Of a stretch of 64,000 nucleotides of DNA, positions 1 through 8,064 are shown piece by piece; position 1 is the first letter of the stretch, and each line of letters opens with the position of its first letter. A model generated the notes under the pieces. The model did no database searches and was not told the origin of the DNA. It saw only the letters and a list, made by a program, of their open reading frames with translations. The position numbers and the translations under genes are program-made. This stretch comes from Clavibacter sp. VKM Ac-2872 (lineage in GTDB: Bacteria > Actinomycetota > Actinomycetes > Actinomycetales > Microbacteriaceae): NCBI RefSeq assembly GCF_015351105.1, contig NZ_JADKRR010000001.1, forward strand, positions 1,903,069-1,967,068, in the 5' to 3' direction.

Positions 1-93
1 TGTCTTCTCGACCGCGGCGAGGAAGTCCTCTGCAGATCCGATGTCGTTGATCGCGACCTGCTTGGGCGCCTTGTCGGTCGTTGCGATTGTCAT
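1..93 (-). CDS. rpsA: 30S ribosomal protein S1 (N-terminal fragment, cut by window edge)
   Basis: Only the first 31 codons are inside the window, reading MTIATTDKAPKQVAINDIGS and on to a typical actinobacterial S1 N-terminus before the first S1/OB repeat. S1 helps load mRNA on the 30S subunit. The start is the ATG at 93-91. A clear promoter with about a 100-nt leader lies upstream. The gene order rpsA, polA, PdtaR-like regulator is conserved in actinobacteria, which supports the call. It is partial because it runs off the left edge. Confidence 0.88.
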   Translation of the reverse strand, partial: MTIATTDKAPKQVAINDIGSAEDFLAAVEKT

Positions 94-198
94 GTAGTTA
101 GTGCTCCAGGATGGGCATGAATAAGGCCGCTGGCGCGGACCCGCGCGGGTACCGGTCGAGCGGCGGACGGATGGGTCGTCGCAGAAGTGCGACAGTCG

Positions 199-228
199 AT
201 CTTAGACCCGGCCCGGGAGGTGCGACAA
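199..228 (-). promoter_or_regulatory. Predicted rpsA promoter
   Basis: On the minus strand a -35 box TTGTCG (228-223) is followed by an 18-bp spacer and a -10 box TAAGAT (204-199). This is the best sigma-70-like match in the gap between the DUF885 gene and rpsA. It predicts a 5' leader of roughly 100 nt before the rpsA ATG. Whether S1 regulates its own mRNA through this leader cannot be told from sequence. Confidence 0.6.
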
Positions 229-229
229 C

Positions 230-258
230 CGCGCCGCGCGGGACGTCGGCGCGGCGCG
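230..258 (-). terminator. Hairpin terminator after the DUF885 gene
   Basis: A 10-bp perfect GC stem (230-239 with 249-258) with a 9-nt loop starts 15 nt downstream of the DUF885 stop codon. There is no U-tract, as is usual for actinobacterial terminators. It would separate the polA/EIIA/DUF885 unit from rpsA. Confidence 0.5.
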
Positions 259-273
259 ACCGCGCGGCCGGGC

Positions 274-1953
274 TCAGCGGAGGACCGCGGCCCGCAGCGT
301 GTCGAGGCCCACGCCGCCGACATCGAGCGCGCGGCGGTGGAACGCGCGGATGTCGAACGCGTCGCCCTCCCGGCGGCGGGTCTCATCGCGGAGGTCCTCC
401 CAGATGCGCTGGCCCACCTTGTAGGAGGGGGCCTGGCCGGGCCAGCCGAGGTAGCGGTTGACCTCGAAGCGCACGAACGAGGGATCCATGTTGACGTTGC
501 GGCCCATGAAGTCGAAGGCGTACTCGGCGTCCCAGGCGGCCTCGCCGTCGGGGCGCGTCTTGCCGAGGTGCACGCCGATGTCGAGCACCACGCGGGCGGC
601 GCGCATGCGCTGGCCGTCGAGCATGCCGAGCCGGTCGGCCGGGTCGTCGAGGTAGCCGAGCTCCTGCATGAGGCGCTCGGCGTACAGGGCCCAGCCCTCG
701 GCATGGCCCGAGGTACCGGCGAAGCGGCGCCACGTGTTGAGCTCGGCCTTGTTGTAGGTGGCCTGCGCGATCTGCAGGTGGTGGCCGGGGACGCCCTCGT
801 GGTAGACGGTGGTCAGCTCGCGCCAGGTGTCGAACTCCGTGACGCCCTCGGGCACGGACCACCACATGCGGCCGGGGCGGCTGAAGTCGTCCGCGGGGCC
901 CGAGTAGTAGATGCCGCCCTCCTGGGTGGGGGCGATCATGCACTCGAGCGCCCGGATCTCCTCGGGGATGTCGAAGTGCGTGCGCCCGAGCTCCTCCACC
1001 GCGCGGTCGCTGGTCTCCTGCATCCACGCCTTCAGGGCGTCGGTGCCGTGGAGCTTGCGCGAGGCGTCGCCGTCGAGGTGCGCGATGGCCTCGAGCACGC
1101 TCGCACCGGGGAGGATCTCGCGGGCGATGGCCTCCTGCTCCTCCACCATGCGGGCGAGCTCGCCCACGCCCCACTCGTACGTCTCGTCGAGGTCGACCTC
1201 GGCGCCGAGGAAGGAGCGCGACCGCAGGGCGTACTGCTCGCGGCCCACTGCGTCGGCGTCGCGGCCCGCGGGCTCGAGCTCGGAGCCGAGGAACGCGGCG
1301 AGCCGCTCGTAGGCGGAGCGGGCCTCCTCGGCGCGGGCGCCGAGGTCCTGGCGCAGCGACGCGGGCAGCTCGCCGGCGTCGGGGCGCGCGTCGGCGGCGA
1401 AGGAGCGGAAGAATCCGTCCGGCGCCGCCTGCCGCTCGACCTGGCCGAGCACCTCGCGGATCTGCCGCTTGGCCGGCACCTGGCCGCGGCGGACGCCCTC
1501 CCGCAGGGTCTCGATGTAGCCGTCGACCGCGCCGGCGACGTTGCCGAGGCGCGTCGCGACATGCTCCCAGTCGTCGACGGTGGCCGTCGGCGAGATGTCG
1601 AAGACCTCGCGGATGCCCTGCGCGGGCGACGCGATCACGTTGAGGTCGGAGAGGTGCACGCCGGCGTCGTGCATCTCGACGTCCAGCTCCAGCTCGCGCG
1701 TGAGGTCCATGCGGGTGACCTCGTCGACCGCGTCGACGGGCGTGGCGGCGGCGAGCTGCCGGACGACCGCGCGCGCGGCCTCGGCGTGCGCCGCGTGGCC
1801 CGCGGGCGAGGTGTCGCCGTACTCGCCCTCGCGACCCGGGCGGCCGAGGTAGACGCGCTCCTCGGGGTGCAGGTCGAGCGAGACGTCGATCCACCCCTCG
1901 GCGATCCGGTCGATGTCCGTCTGCGGTCGGGGGGCCTTCGGCGTCGTCGTCAT
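274..1953 (-). CDS. DUF885 family protein, predicted zinc metallopeptidase
   Basis: The 559-residue soluble protein has no signal peptide. Around residues 385-394 it carries HEGVPGHHLQ, followed about 25 residues later by EGWALYAERL. This is the His/Glu pattern typical of DUF885, a family assigned to HExxH-like metallopeptidases; the exact substrate is not known. The ATG start overlaps the EIIA stop by 4 bp (ATGA), so translation is probably coupled. A TACGGT box lies 6 nt before the start and could also give a leaderless internal transcript. No Shine-Dalgarno at normal spacing is visible. The family call is firm; the peptidase activity is inference. Confidence 0.82.
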   Translation of the reverse strand: MTTTPKAPRPQTDIDRIAEGWIDVSLDLHPEERVYLGRPGREGEYGDTSPAGHAAHAEAARAVVRQLAAATPVDAVDEVTRMDLTRELELDVEMHDAGVHLSDLNVIASPAQGIREVFDISPTATVDDWEHVATRLGNVAGAVDGYIETLREGVRRGQVPAKRQIREVLGQVERQAAPDGFFRSFAADARPDAGELPASLRQDLGARAEEARSAYERLAAFLGSELEPAGRDADAVGREQYALRSRSFLGAEVDLDETYEWGVGELARMVEEQEAIAREILPGASVLEAIAHLDGDASRKLHGTDALKAWMQETSDRAVEELGRTHFDIPEEIRALECMIAPTQEGGIYYSGPADDFSRPGRMWWSVPEGVTEFDTWRELTTVYHEGVPGHHLQIAQATYNKAELNTWRRFAGTSGHAEGWALYAERLMQELGYLDDPADRLGMLDGQRMRAARVVLDIGVHLGKTRPDGEAAWDAEYAFDFMGRNVNMDPSFVRFEVNRYLGWPGQAPSYKVGQRIWEDLRDETRRREGDAFDIRAFHRRALDVGGVGLDTLRAAVLR

Positions 1954-2408
1954 CCCTCGACCGTACCGGCTCCCAGGAGGGACCGGACGGTCGCGGGATC
2001 CGTCGCGCCGCGCAGCTGCTCCGCGCGCTCGGGATCGAGCAGGATCTCGGCGAGGCGCGACAGCAGCGCGATGTGCCCGCCGCCGGTGGCCGCGATGCCG
2101 ATGACGATGCGGACGTCGTGGCCGTCCCAGTCGACGCCGTCGGGCAGGCGCAGCACGCTGATGGCGTCGGCGCGCACGAGGTCGCGTCCGGCGGCGAGGG
2201 TGCCGTGCGGCACGGCGACGCCCTCGCCCACGAAGGTCGACACGGAGCGCTCGCGCTCGACCATGGCCTCCACGTAGCCGGGATCGACCGCGCCGGCCGC
2301 GACGAGCGCCTCGCCCGCCTGGCGGATGGCGGACTCGCGGTCGTCGGCGCGCGCGTCGAGCCGGATGGAGCCGTCGGCGAGGAGGTCGGAGAGTCGTGCT
2401 GTCGTCAT
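1950..2408 (-). CDS. PTS EIIA domain protein, fructose/mannitol type
   Basis: The 152-residue single-domain protein ends the polA side of the cluster. GVAVPHGT (residues 63-70) contains the phosphorylatable His68 in the context typical of mannitol/fructose-class EIIA. No EIIB, EIIC, HPr or EI gene is nearby, so it is an orphan: either it feeds a permease encoded elsewhere or it has a regulatory role like EIIA-Ntr. An AGGAG Shine-Dalgarno sits 8 nt before the ATG. The stop overlaps the DUF885 start by 4 bp. It lies 47 bp downstream of polA, so cotranscription with polA is likely. Confidence 0.8.
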   Translation of the reverse strand: MTTARLSDLLADGSIRLDARADDRESAIRQAGEALVAAGAVDPGYVEAMVERERSVSTFVGEGVAVPHGTLAAGRDLVRADAISVLRLPDGVDWDGHDVRIVIGIAATGGGHIALLSRLAEILLDPERAEQLRGATDPATVRSLLGAGTVEG

Positions 2409-2427
2409 GCGCTGTGCTCCTCGTGCT

Positions 2428-2443
2428 GGGTGGGTGGGGAGGG
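2428..2443 (+). other. Canonical G-quadruplex motif between polA and the EIIA gene
   Basis: Four G runs separated by single bases (GGGTGGGTGGGGAGGG) lie on the plus strand, which is the template strand for the surrounding minus-strand genes. Motifs with 1-nt loops are among the most stable quadruplex formers in vitro. Function here is unknown, and chance is plausible in DNA this GC-rich. Confidence 0.5.
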
Positions 2444-2455
2444 CGGATCCGCCGG

Positions 2456-5140
2456 TCAGTGCGCGGCGGCGGCCCACGAGTCGCCGCGGCCCACCTGCAC
2501 CTCGAGCGGCACCCGGAGATCGGCGGCATGGGCCATGCGGTCCGTGACGATGGCCTCGAGCGCGTCCCACTCCCCCACGGCGACCTCGAGGATGAGCTCG
2601 TCGTGCACCTGGAGGAGCATGCGCGACGCCATGTCGCGCTCGCGCATGTCGGCCTCGATGCGGATCATCGCGATCTTCATGATGTCGGCCGCCGATCCCT
2701 GGATGGGCGCGTTGAGCGCGGCCCGCTCCGCGTTGTCGCGCAGGACGCGGTTGGGGCTGTTCAGGTCGGGGAACGGGCGGCGACGGCCGAAGATGGTCTC
2801 CGTGTACCCGGCGGCGCGTGCCTCCTCCACCACCTGGCGCAGGTAGTCGCGCACGGCGCCGAAGCGGGCGAAGTAGTCGGTCATGAGCTGCTTCGCCTCG
2901 GACGACGGGATGCGCAGCTGCTTCGACAGACCGAACGCGCTGAGGCCGTAGGCGAGCCCGTAGCTCATGGCCTTGACCTTGGTGCGCATCTCGGGGCTGA
3001 CGTCGGCCGGCTCCACGCCGAAGATGCGGGATCCCACGAAGCGGTGGAGGTCCTCCCCCGCCGCGAAGGCCTCGATGAGGCCCGCGTCGCCCGAGAGGTG
3101 CGCCATGATCCGCATCTCGATCTGCGAGTAGTCGGCGGTGAGCAGCGTCTCGTAGCCCTCGCCCACGCGGATGGCGCTGCGGATGCGTCGTCCCTCCTCG
3201 GTGCGCACGGGGATGTTCTGGAGGTTCGGGTCGTTCGAGGAGATGCGGCCGGTGGTGGTGCCGGTCTGCACGTAGGTGGTGTGGATCCGCTCGTCGTCGC
3301 CGATCCCGCGCTCGAGGGTCTGGATGATCTGCCGCAGCTTGCTCGCGTCGCGGTGCTCGAGGAGCAGGTCGAGGAACGGGTGGGGGTTCGACGCCTGCAG
3401 GTCGGCCAGCGCGCCCGCGTCCGTGGAGAAGCCGGTCTTGTTGGCCCGGGTCTTCGGCATGCCGAGCTGATCGAAGAGGACCTCCTGCAGCTGCTTGGGC
3501 GACCCGAGGTTGATCTCCGTGCCGATCTCCGCGAACGCGCGCTGGGCGAGGTCGGTGATGCGCTCCTGCAGCTGCGCCGACAGCTCGGCGAGCCCCGCCC
3601 GGTCGGTCGCGACGCCGCGCAGCTCCATCTCCACGAGCACGAGCAGCGTCGGCATCTCGATGTCGACCATGACCCCGAGCGTGCGCTCGTCGAGCACCTC
3701 GCGCAGCGCGTGCTCGACGCGGAGCGTGTACCAGGCCTCGACCGGGGCCGTGAGGGCCTCGGTCTCGGGCACGAGCTGGTTCGCGTCGGGCTCGGGCAGG
3801 TCCTCCAGGAGGTACCTGCTGACGAGCGCGGCGAGGGTCTTGTCGGTGAAGCCGGGGCGCAGCAGCCATCCGGCCACGAGCACGTCGAAGGCGAGACCGG
3901 AGACGGCGAGACCCGCGCGCCGCATCGCCTTCACCTGCACCTTGGCGTCCGCCATGATCTTCGGCGCGTCGCTCGCGAGCCAGCGCTCGAACGGCGCGTA
4001 GTCGGCACGGCCCTCCTGCCACGGCAGGGCCACCGCCTCGGTGGCGCTCGCGATGCCGAACCCGACGGGCTTCCCGTCCTGCGTCTCCACCGTGAGGCCG
4101 AGGCCGTGCGGCGATGCCGCGCTCTGGGTGCGGATCCACTTCTCCAGCTCCTCGTCCAGCAGCTGCTGCGGCTGCGGGGCGGCAGGCGCCGTCGACGGCT
4201 CCTGCTCGACCGCGCCCACGGGCGTGCCCTCGCTCGACGCGGAGGCGCCGGATCCCTCGAGCTTCAGCACGCGGTCCAGCAGCTGCTTGAACTCCAGCAC
4301 CGCGAAGACCTCGCGGAGCGCCGGTTCGTCGATGGGCTTCCGCTCGAGGTCGGCCGGGCCGAGCGGCAGCTCCACGTCGGTGAGCAGCCGGTTGAGGCGG
4401 CGGTTGCGGATGACGTTCTCGTACTGGGCGCGGAGGTTGTCCCCGACCTTCCCCGAGATCTCGTGGCGGTGCTCGAGGACCTGGTCGAGGGATCCGTACT
4501 GGTTCAGCCACTTGACCGCGGTCTTCGGGCCGACCTTGTCGACGCCGATGAGGTTGTCGCTCGTCTCCCCCACGAGCGCCGCGATGTCCGGGTACATCTC
4601 CGGCTGCACGCCGTACTTCTCGAACACCTTCTCGGCGTCGTAGCGCGTGAGCTGCGAGACGCCCTGGGTGGACGGGTAGAGCAGCGTGACGTCGTCGTTG
4701 ACCAGCTGGATCGCGTCGCGGTCGCCCGAGACGACGAGCACCCGGAAGCCCTGTTCGCGGCCCTGCGTGGCGAGGGTCGCGAGGATGTCGTCCGCCTCGT
4801 GATCCTCCTTGGTGAGGGTGGGGATGTTCATGGTCTTCAGCGCCCGCTCGAGCAGCGGCACCTGCCCGGTGAACTCCACGGGCGTCTCGCCGCGCGTGCC
4901 CTTGTACTCGGGGTACTCCCGTGTGCGGAACGAGAAGCGCGAGATGTCGAACGCGACGCCCACGTGCGTGGGCTTCTCCTTCTGCAGGAGGTTGATGAGC
5001 ATGGCGATGAAGCCGTGCACGGCGTTCGTGTGCTGCCCCTCGCGGTTCTGGAAGCTCTCCGCCGGCAGGGCGTAGAAGGCCCGGAACGCCAGGGAATGGC
5101 CGTCGATGACGAGGAGGGTAGGCTTTTCCGAGTTCGGCAC
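2456..5140 (-). CDS. polA: DNA polymerase I
   Basis: The 894-residue protein has the full PolA layout: N-terminal 5'-3' exonuclease (about 1-300), a 3'-5' exonuclease-like domain (about 340-500) and the polymerase domain. Motif A DYSQIEMR lies near residue 670, motif B KAMSYGLAYG follows, and motif C HDEL is near 845. The proofreading domain looks inactive: the first exonuclease motif reads GLTVETQDG where active enzymes have DTE, and the region expected to hold the second Asp reads DAKVQVKA. This is usual for actinobacterial PolA. The start is GTG at 5140, with TAGGCT 6 nt upstream and only weak Shine-Dalgarno character, suggesting a leaderless transcript. It repairs DNA and processes Okazaki fragments. 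Confidence 0.97.
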   Translation of the reverse strand: MPNSEKPTLLVIDGHSLAFRAFYALPAESFQNREGQHTNAVHGFIAMLINLLQKEKPTHVGVAFDISRFSFRTREYPEYKGTRGETPVEFTGQVPLLERALKTMNIPTLTKEDHEADDILATLATQGREQGFRVLVVSGDRDAIQLVNDDVTLLYPSTQGVSQLTRYDAEKVFEKYGVQPEMYPDIAALVGETSDNLIGVDKVGPKTAVKWLNQYGSLDQVLEHRHEISGKVGDNLRAQYENVIRNRRLNRLLTDVELPLGPADLERKPIDEPALREVFAVLEFKQLLDRVLKLEGSGASASSEGTPVGAVEQEPSTAPAAPQPQQLLDEELEKWIRTQSAASPHGLGLTVETQDGKPVGFGIASATEAVALPWQEGRADYAPFERWLASDAPKIMADAKVQVKAMRRAGLAVSGLAFDVLVAGWLLRPGFTDKTLAALVSRYLLEDLPEPDANQLVPETEALTAPVEAWYTLRVEHALREVLDERTLGVMVDIEMPTLLVLVEMELRGVATDRAGLAELSAQLQERITDLAQRAFAEIGTEINLGSPKQLQEVLFDQLGMPKTRANKTGFSTDAGALADLQASNPHPFLDLLLEHRDASKLRQIIQTLERGIGDDERIHTTYVQTGTTTGRISSNDPNLQNIPVRTEEGRRIRSAIRVGEGYETLLTADYSQIEMRIMAHLSGDAGLIEAFAAGEDLHRFVGSRIFGVEPADVSPEMRTKVKAMSYGLAYGLSAFGLSKQLRIPSSEAKQLMTDYFARFGAVRDYLRQVVEEARAAGYTETIFGRRRPFPDLNSPNRVLRDNAERAALNAPIQGSAADIMKIAMIRIEADMRERDMASRMLLQVHDELILEVAVGEWDALEAIVTDRMAHAADLRVPLEVQVGRGDSWAAAAH

Positions 5141-5146
5141 GGGTCC

Positions 5147-5156
5147 AGCCTATAGA
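5147..5156. promoter_or_regulatory. Overlapping divergent -10 elements for polA and the thioesterase gene
   Basis: The sequence around CCTATAGAGG gives TAGGCT (5152-5147) on the minus strand, 6 nt before the polA GTG. It also gives TATAGA (5151-5156) on the plus strand, about 38 nt before the thioesterase ATG. No strong -35 box is seen in either direction. The two starts are 53 bp apart, so the polymerases would compete for overlapping DNA. Confidence 0.45.
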
Positions 5157-5193
5157 GGGCTCCCGACGTCCGACCGGCCCTGGAGGATCCCCC

Positions 5194-5640
5194 ATGACCC
5201 CGCCCGCACCCGAGTCGTCACGCGAGCCGTCCGCCACCGAGCGGCTCCTCCGCCAGCCCCAGGACGTGGGGGCGCTCGCCCAGAAGATGGGCATCGTCTT
5301 CCAGGAGCTGAGCCCCGAGAGATCCGTCGCGACGATGCCCGCTGAGGGGAACACGCAGCCCTACGGCGTGGTGCACGGCGGCGCGTACGTCGTGCTCGCG
5401 GAGTCGCTCGGATCCATGTCGGCGAACGTCCACGCCGGCGCCGACCGGGTCGCGTTCGGGATCGAGCTCAACGCGAGCCACACGCGCTCGGCGTCGTCCG
5501 GCACCATCACCGGCACGTGCACGGCGATCCACCTCGGCGGCACGCTCACGACGCACGAGATCGTCATGACCGACGACGACGGTCGACGCCTGTCGACCGT
5601 GCGCATCACGAACATCATCCGCGAGCGCTCCGGGCGCTGA
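5194..5640 (+). CDS. Hotdog-fold thioesterase, PaaI-like
   Basis: The 148-residue protein contains the hotdog helix signature YGVVHGGAYVVLAESLGS (about residues 58-75), in which HGG and the downstream Glu are typical catalytic elements of PaaI/YdiI-type acyl-CoA thioesterases. The C-terminal strand ends IRITNIIRER-like, also as in the family. The ATG is preceded by TGGAGGA with good spacing. The gene is divergent from polA, as is a thioesterase in several actinobacterial neighbourhoods. The substrate is not predictable; aromatic or medium-chain acyl-CoA are options. Confidence 0.85.
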   Translation: MTPPAPESSREPSATERLLRQPQDVGALAQKMGIVFQELSPERSVATMPAEGNTQPYGVVHGGAYVVLAESLGSMSANVHAGADRVAFGIELNASHTRSASSGTITGTCTAIHLGGTLTTHEIVMTDDDGRRLSTVRITNIIRERSGR

Positions 5641-5663
5641 CCCGGGCGCGGCGGGCGCGGCGG

Positions 5664-6272
5664 CTAGGCCTTCTTGGCGCTCAGCTGCTCGATGATGGCC
5701 TGGGCCACGTCGTGCATGGTGAGGCGGCGGTCCATGGACGCCTTCTGGATCCAGCGGAACGCCTCGGGCTCGGTGAGCCCCATCTTCTCGTTGAGCAGGC
5801 CCTTGGCCCGGTCGACGAGCTTGCGGGTCTCGAAGCGCTCGACGAGGTCGGACACCTCAGCCTCGAGCGTGATGATCTGGGCGTAGCGGGCCAGCGCGAT
5901 CTCGATCGCGGGAAGCAGGTCGTTCGGCGTGAACGGCTTGACGACGTAGGCCAGCGCGCCGGCCTCGCCCGCGCGCTCCACGAGCTCCTTCTGGCTGAAG
6001 GCGGTGAGGAGGACGACGGGCGCGATGTGGTTGCGGTTCAGCCGCTCGGCCGCGGAGATGCCGTCGAGCTGGGGCATCTTGACGTCCATGATGACGAGGT
6101 CGGGACGCAGCTCGGTGGCGAGCGCGACGGCGGTCTCGCCGTCTCCCGCCTCGCCCACGACCTCGAAGCCGTTGTCGCGGAGGGTCTCCACGATGTCGAG
6201 GCGGATGAGCGACTCGTCCTCGGCGACGACGACACGGCGGGGGGCTGCGGGGGCTGTTTCCTGGTCACTCAC
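5664..6272 (-). CDS. pdtaR: Response regulator with ANTAR RNA-binding domain (PdtaR / Rv1626 type)
   Basis: The 202-residue protein starts with GTG at 6272. A receiver domain (about residues 12-130) shows the acidic pocket VVAEDES, the phospho-acceptor Asp in LVIMDVKMPQ, and the conserved Lys in YVVKPF. The C-terminal ANTAR domain (about 140-198) has RAKGLLNEKMGLTEPEAFRW, with the helices that bind paired terminator-like RNA hexaloops. In mycobacteria the partner kinase is PdtaS, encoded elsewhere; none is present here. Position beside polA and rpsA is conserved. TAGGCT lies 7 nt before the GTG and no Shine-Dalgarno is seen, so a leaderless mRNA is likely. Confidence 0.92.
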   Translation of the reverse strand: MSDQETAPAAPRRVVVAEDESLIRLDIVETLRDNGFEVVGEAGDGETAVALATELRPDLVIMDVKMPQLDGISAAERLNRNHIAPVVLLTAFSQKELVERAGEAGALAYVVKPFTPNDLLPAIEIALARYAQIITLEAEVSDLVERFETRKLVDRAKGLLNEKMGLTEPEAFRWIQKASMDRRLTMHDVAQAIIEQLSAKKA

Positions 6273-6279
6273 GGATAGG

Positions 6280-6285
6280 AGCCTA
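6280..6285 (-). promoter_or_regulatory. -10 box (TAGGCT) for the PdtaR-like gene
   Basis: TAGGCT on the minus strand ends 7 nt before the GTG start, so the expected transcription start coincides with the start codon. It belongs to the recurrent TANNNT class described in the findings. Confidence 0.45.
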
Positions 6286-6356
6286 CGGTATCGTCGGGCG
6301 GGCCGGTGCGCGCCGGGACGGCGGATCACCGCCCGTCCCCGCGTCGACCGGGGTGC

Positions 6357-6439
6357 GCCGGATTGGCGGAATGGCAGACGCGGAGCACTCAAAATGCTCT
6401 GTCCGTGAGGGCGTGTGGGTTCGAGTCCCACATCCGGCA
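6357..6439 (+). tRNA. tRNA-Leu (anticodon CAA)
   Basis: The 7-bp acceptor stem GCCGGAT/ATCCGGC closes the molecule and the discriminator base is A. The anticodon stem GAGCA/TGCTC encloses the loop CTCAAAA, giving anticodon CAA, which reads UUG leucine codons. The variable arm is long (class II, as expected for Leu), and the T-arm contains GGTTCGAGTCC. CCA is not encoded. The 83-nt length is normal. UUG codons are rare in such a GC-rich genome. Confidence 0.95.
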
Positions 6440-6462
6440 CCGCATCACGCGAGAGACGCGGA

Positions 6463-6494
6463 GAGGGCGGGCGACCACGTGGTCGCCCGCCCTC
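6463..6494. terminator. Perfect 32-bp palindrome, bidirectional terminator
   Basis: Positions 6463-6478 are the exact reverse complement of 6479-6494. It lies 23 bp after the tRNA-Leu and 38 bp after the pyk stop codon, between convergent units, so it can end transcription from both sides. The GC-rich stem has no U-tract. Confidence 0.7.
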
Positions 6495-6532
6495 CTGGCG
6501 TCGGGGCGGGGGCAGGACCCCGCCCGATCGCG

Positions 6533-7978
6533 CTACTTCTCGTACGCGGGAGCCGCCTCGTTCACGGCGTCGCCGACGACGTGCACGCGCAGCTCGTTCG
6601 TCGAGCCCGCGATCCCGGGAGGGGACCCGGCGATGACGACGACCTTCTGGCCGACCTCCGCGAGGCCCTCCGCGAGGAGCACGTCGTCGACCTGGTGGAA
6701 CATCTGGTCGGTGTGCGTGACCGGCTCCACGAGGTAGGTCTGCACGCCCCACGACAGCGCGAGGCGACGACGGATGCCCTCGTTCGGCGTGAACGCGAGG
6801 ATGGGGATGCCGTTGCGGAGCCGGGTCATGCGGCGGACGGAGTCGCCCGACTCGGTGAACACGCACAGGGCCTTCGCCTCGACGAACTCGGCGACCTCGG
6901 CGGCCGCGAGGGTGATCGCGCCGCCCTGCGTGAAGGGACGCGTGCCGAGCTTGGGGATGCGCTCCAGCCCGTGCTCCTCGGTCGACTCGATGATGCGGGC
7001 CATGGTCTTGACGGTGACGACGGGGAACTCGCCCACGCTCGTCTCGCCGCTCAGCATGAGCGCGTCGGCGCCGTCGAGCACGGCGTTGGCGCAGTCGGAG
7101 GCCTCCGCGCGCGTGGGCCGCGGGCTCGTGATCATGGACTCGAGCATCTGCGTGGCGACGATGACGGGCTTCGCCTTGCGGCGGGCCAGCTCGACCGCGC
7201 GCTTCTGCACGATCGGCACGGCCTCCAGCGGCAGCTCGACGCCCAGGTCGCCGCGGGCGACCATGATGGCGTCGAAGGCGTCGACGATCTCCTCGAGCGC
7301 GTCGACGGCCTGCGGCTTCTCGACCTTGGCGACGACGGGGACGCGACGGCCCTCCTCGTCCATGATCTCGTGCACGCGGATGATGTCGGACGCGTCGCGC
7401 ACGAAGCTCAGCGCGATGAGGTCGGCGCCGAGGCGGAGGCCCCAGCGGAGGTCGGCCTCGTCCTTGCCGGAGAGCGCCGGCACGTTGACCGCGACGCCCG
7501 GGAGGTTGATGCCCTTGTTGTTGCTGACGGCGCCGCCCACCTCGACCGTGGTCGTGACGCGCGTGCCGTCGGTGGAGACCACGCGGAGCGTGACCTTGCC
7601 GTCGTCGATGAGCAGCGGGTCGCCCGGCTTCACATCGCCCGGGAGGCCCTTGTAGGTGGTGGAGCAGATGTCCTTGGTGCCGAGGATGTCCTCGACGGTG
7701 ATGACGAAGGTGTCGCCGAACGCCAGGTCGTGCGGGCCGTCGGAGAACTTGCCCAGGCGGATCTTCGGGCCCTGCAGGTCGACGAGGACCGCGACCGCGC
7801 GGCCCGCGTCGTCGGCGGCCTTCCGGATGGTGGAGTAGATGCCCTCGTGGACGTCGTAGGTGCCGTGGCTCAGGTTCATCCGGGCCACGTCCACGCCGGC
7901 GTCGATGATGGCGCGGATGCTCTCGTAGGAGCTGGTCGCGGGCCCGAGGGTCGCGACGATCTTCGCTCGTCTGGTCAT
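6533..7978 (-). CDS. pyk: Pyruvate kinase
   Basis: The 481-residue enzyme converts phosphoenolpyruvate and ADP to pyruvate and ATP in glycolysis. The start region TRRAKIVATLGPATSSYE, the substrate-binding RMNLSHG, LQGPKIRLG and the metal/phosphate-binding MVARGDLGVELP are all in order, followed by the allosteric C-terminal domain. I chose the ATG at 7978, which gives the standard N-terminus; an in-frame upstream start would add an unconserved 11-residue tail. The upstream gap to gltD is 86 bp and shows no strong Shine-Dalgarno. It ends at the palindromic terminator. Confidence 0.96.
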   Translation of the reverse strand: MTRRAKIVATLGPATSSYESIRAIIDAGVDVARMNLSHGTYDVHEGIYSTIRKAADDAGRAVAVLVDLQGPKIRLGKFSDGPHDLAFGDTFVITVEDILGTKDICSTTYKGLPGDVKPGDPLLIDDGKVTLRVVSTDGTRVTTTVEVGGAVSNNKGINLPGVAVNVPALSGKDEADLRWGLRLGADLIALSFVRDASDIIRVHEIMDEEGRRVPVVAKVEKPQAVDALEEIVDAFDAIMVARGDLGVELPLEAVPIVQKRAVELARRKAKPVIVATQMLESMITSPRPTRAEASDCANAVLDGADALMLSGETSVGEFPVVTVKTMARIIESTEEHGLERIPKLGTRPFTQGGAITLAAAEVAEFVEAKALCVFTESGDSVRRMTRLRNGIPILAFTPNEGIRRRLALSWGVQTYLVEPVTHTDQMFHQVDDVLLAEGLAEVGQKVVVIAGSPPGIAGSTNELRVHVVGDAVNEAAPAYEK

Positions 7979-8064
7979 GCTCTGTCTGTCTCGCGTTTCT
8001 GCGTCGCACACGGACGCGGTTCGGGTGAGTGGTCGCGGTCGGGCGCGCGGGCGCGCCGGCCGGG

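Noticed and set aside
187-4000. Long plus-strand frames opposite the DUF885 and polA genes
   Set aside because: Codon composition and lack of any recognisable motif mark them as shadows of the minus-strand genes.
6440-6532. Attachment site at the tRNA-Leu 3' end
   Set aside because: No integrase gene or second copy of the tRNA 3' end was found nearby; the palindrome is better explained as a terminator.
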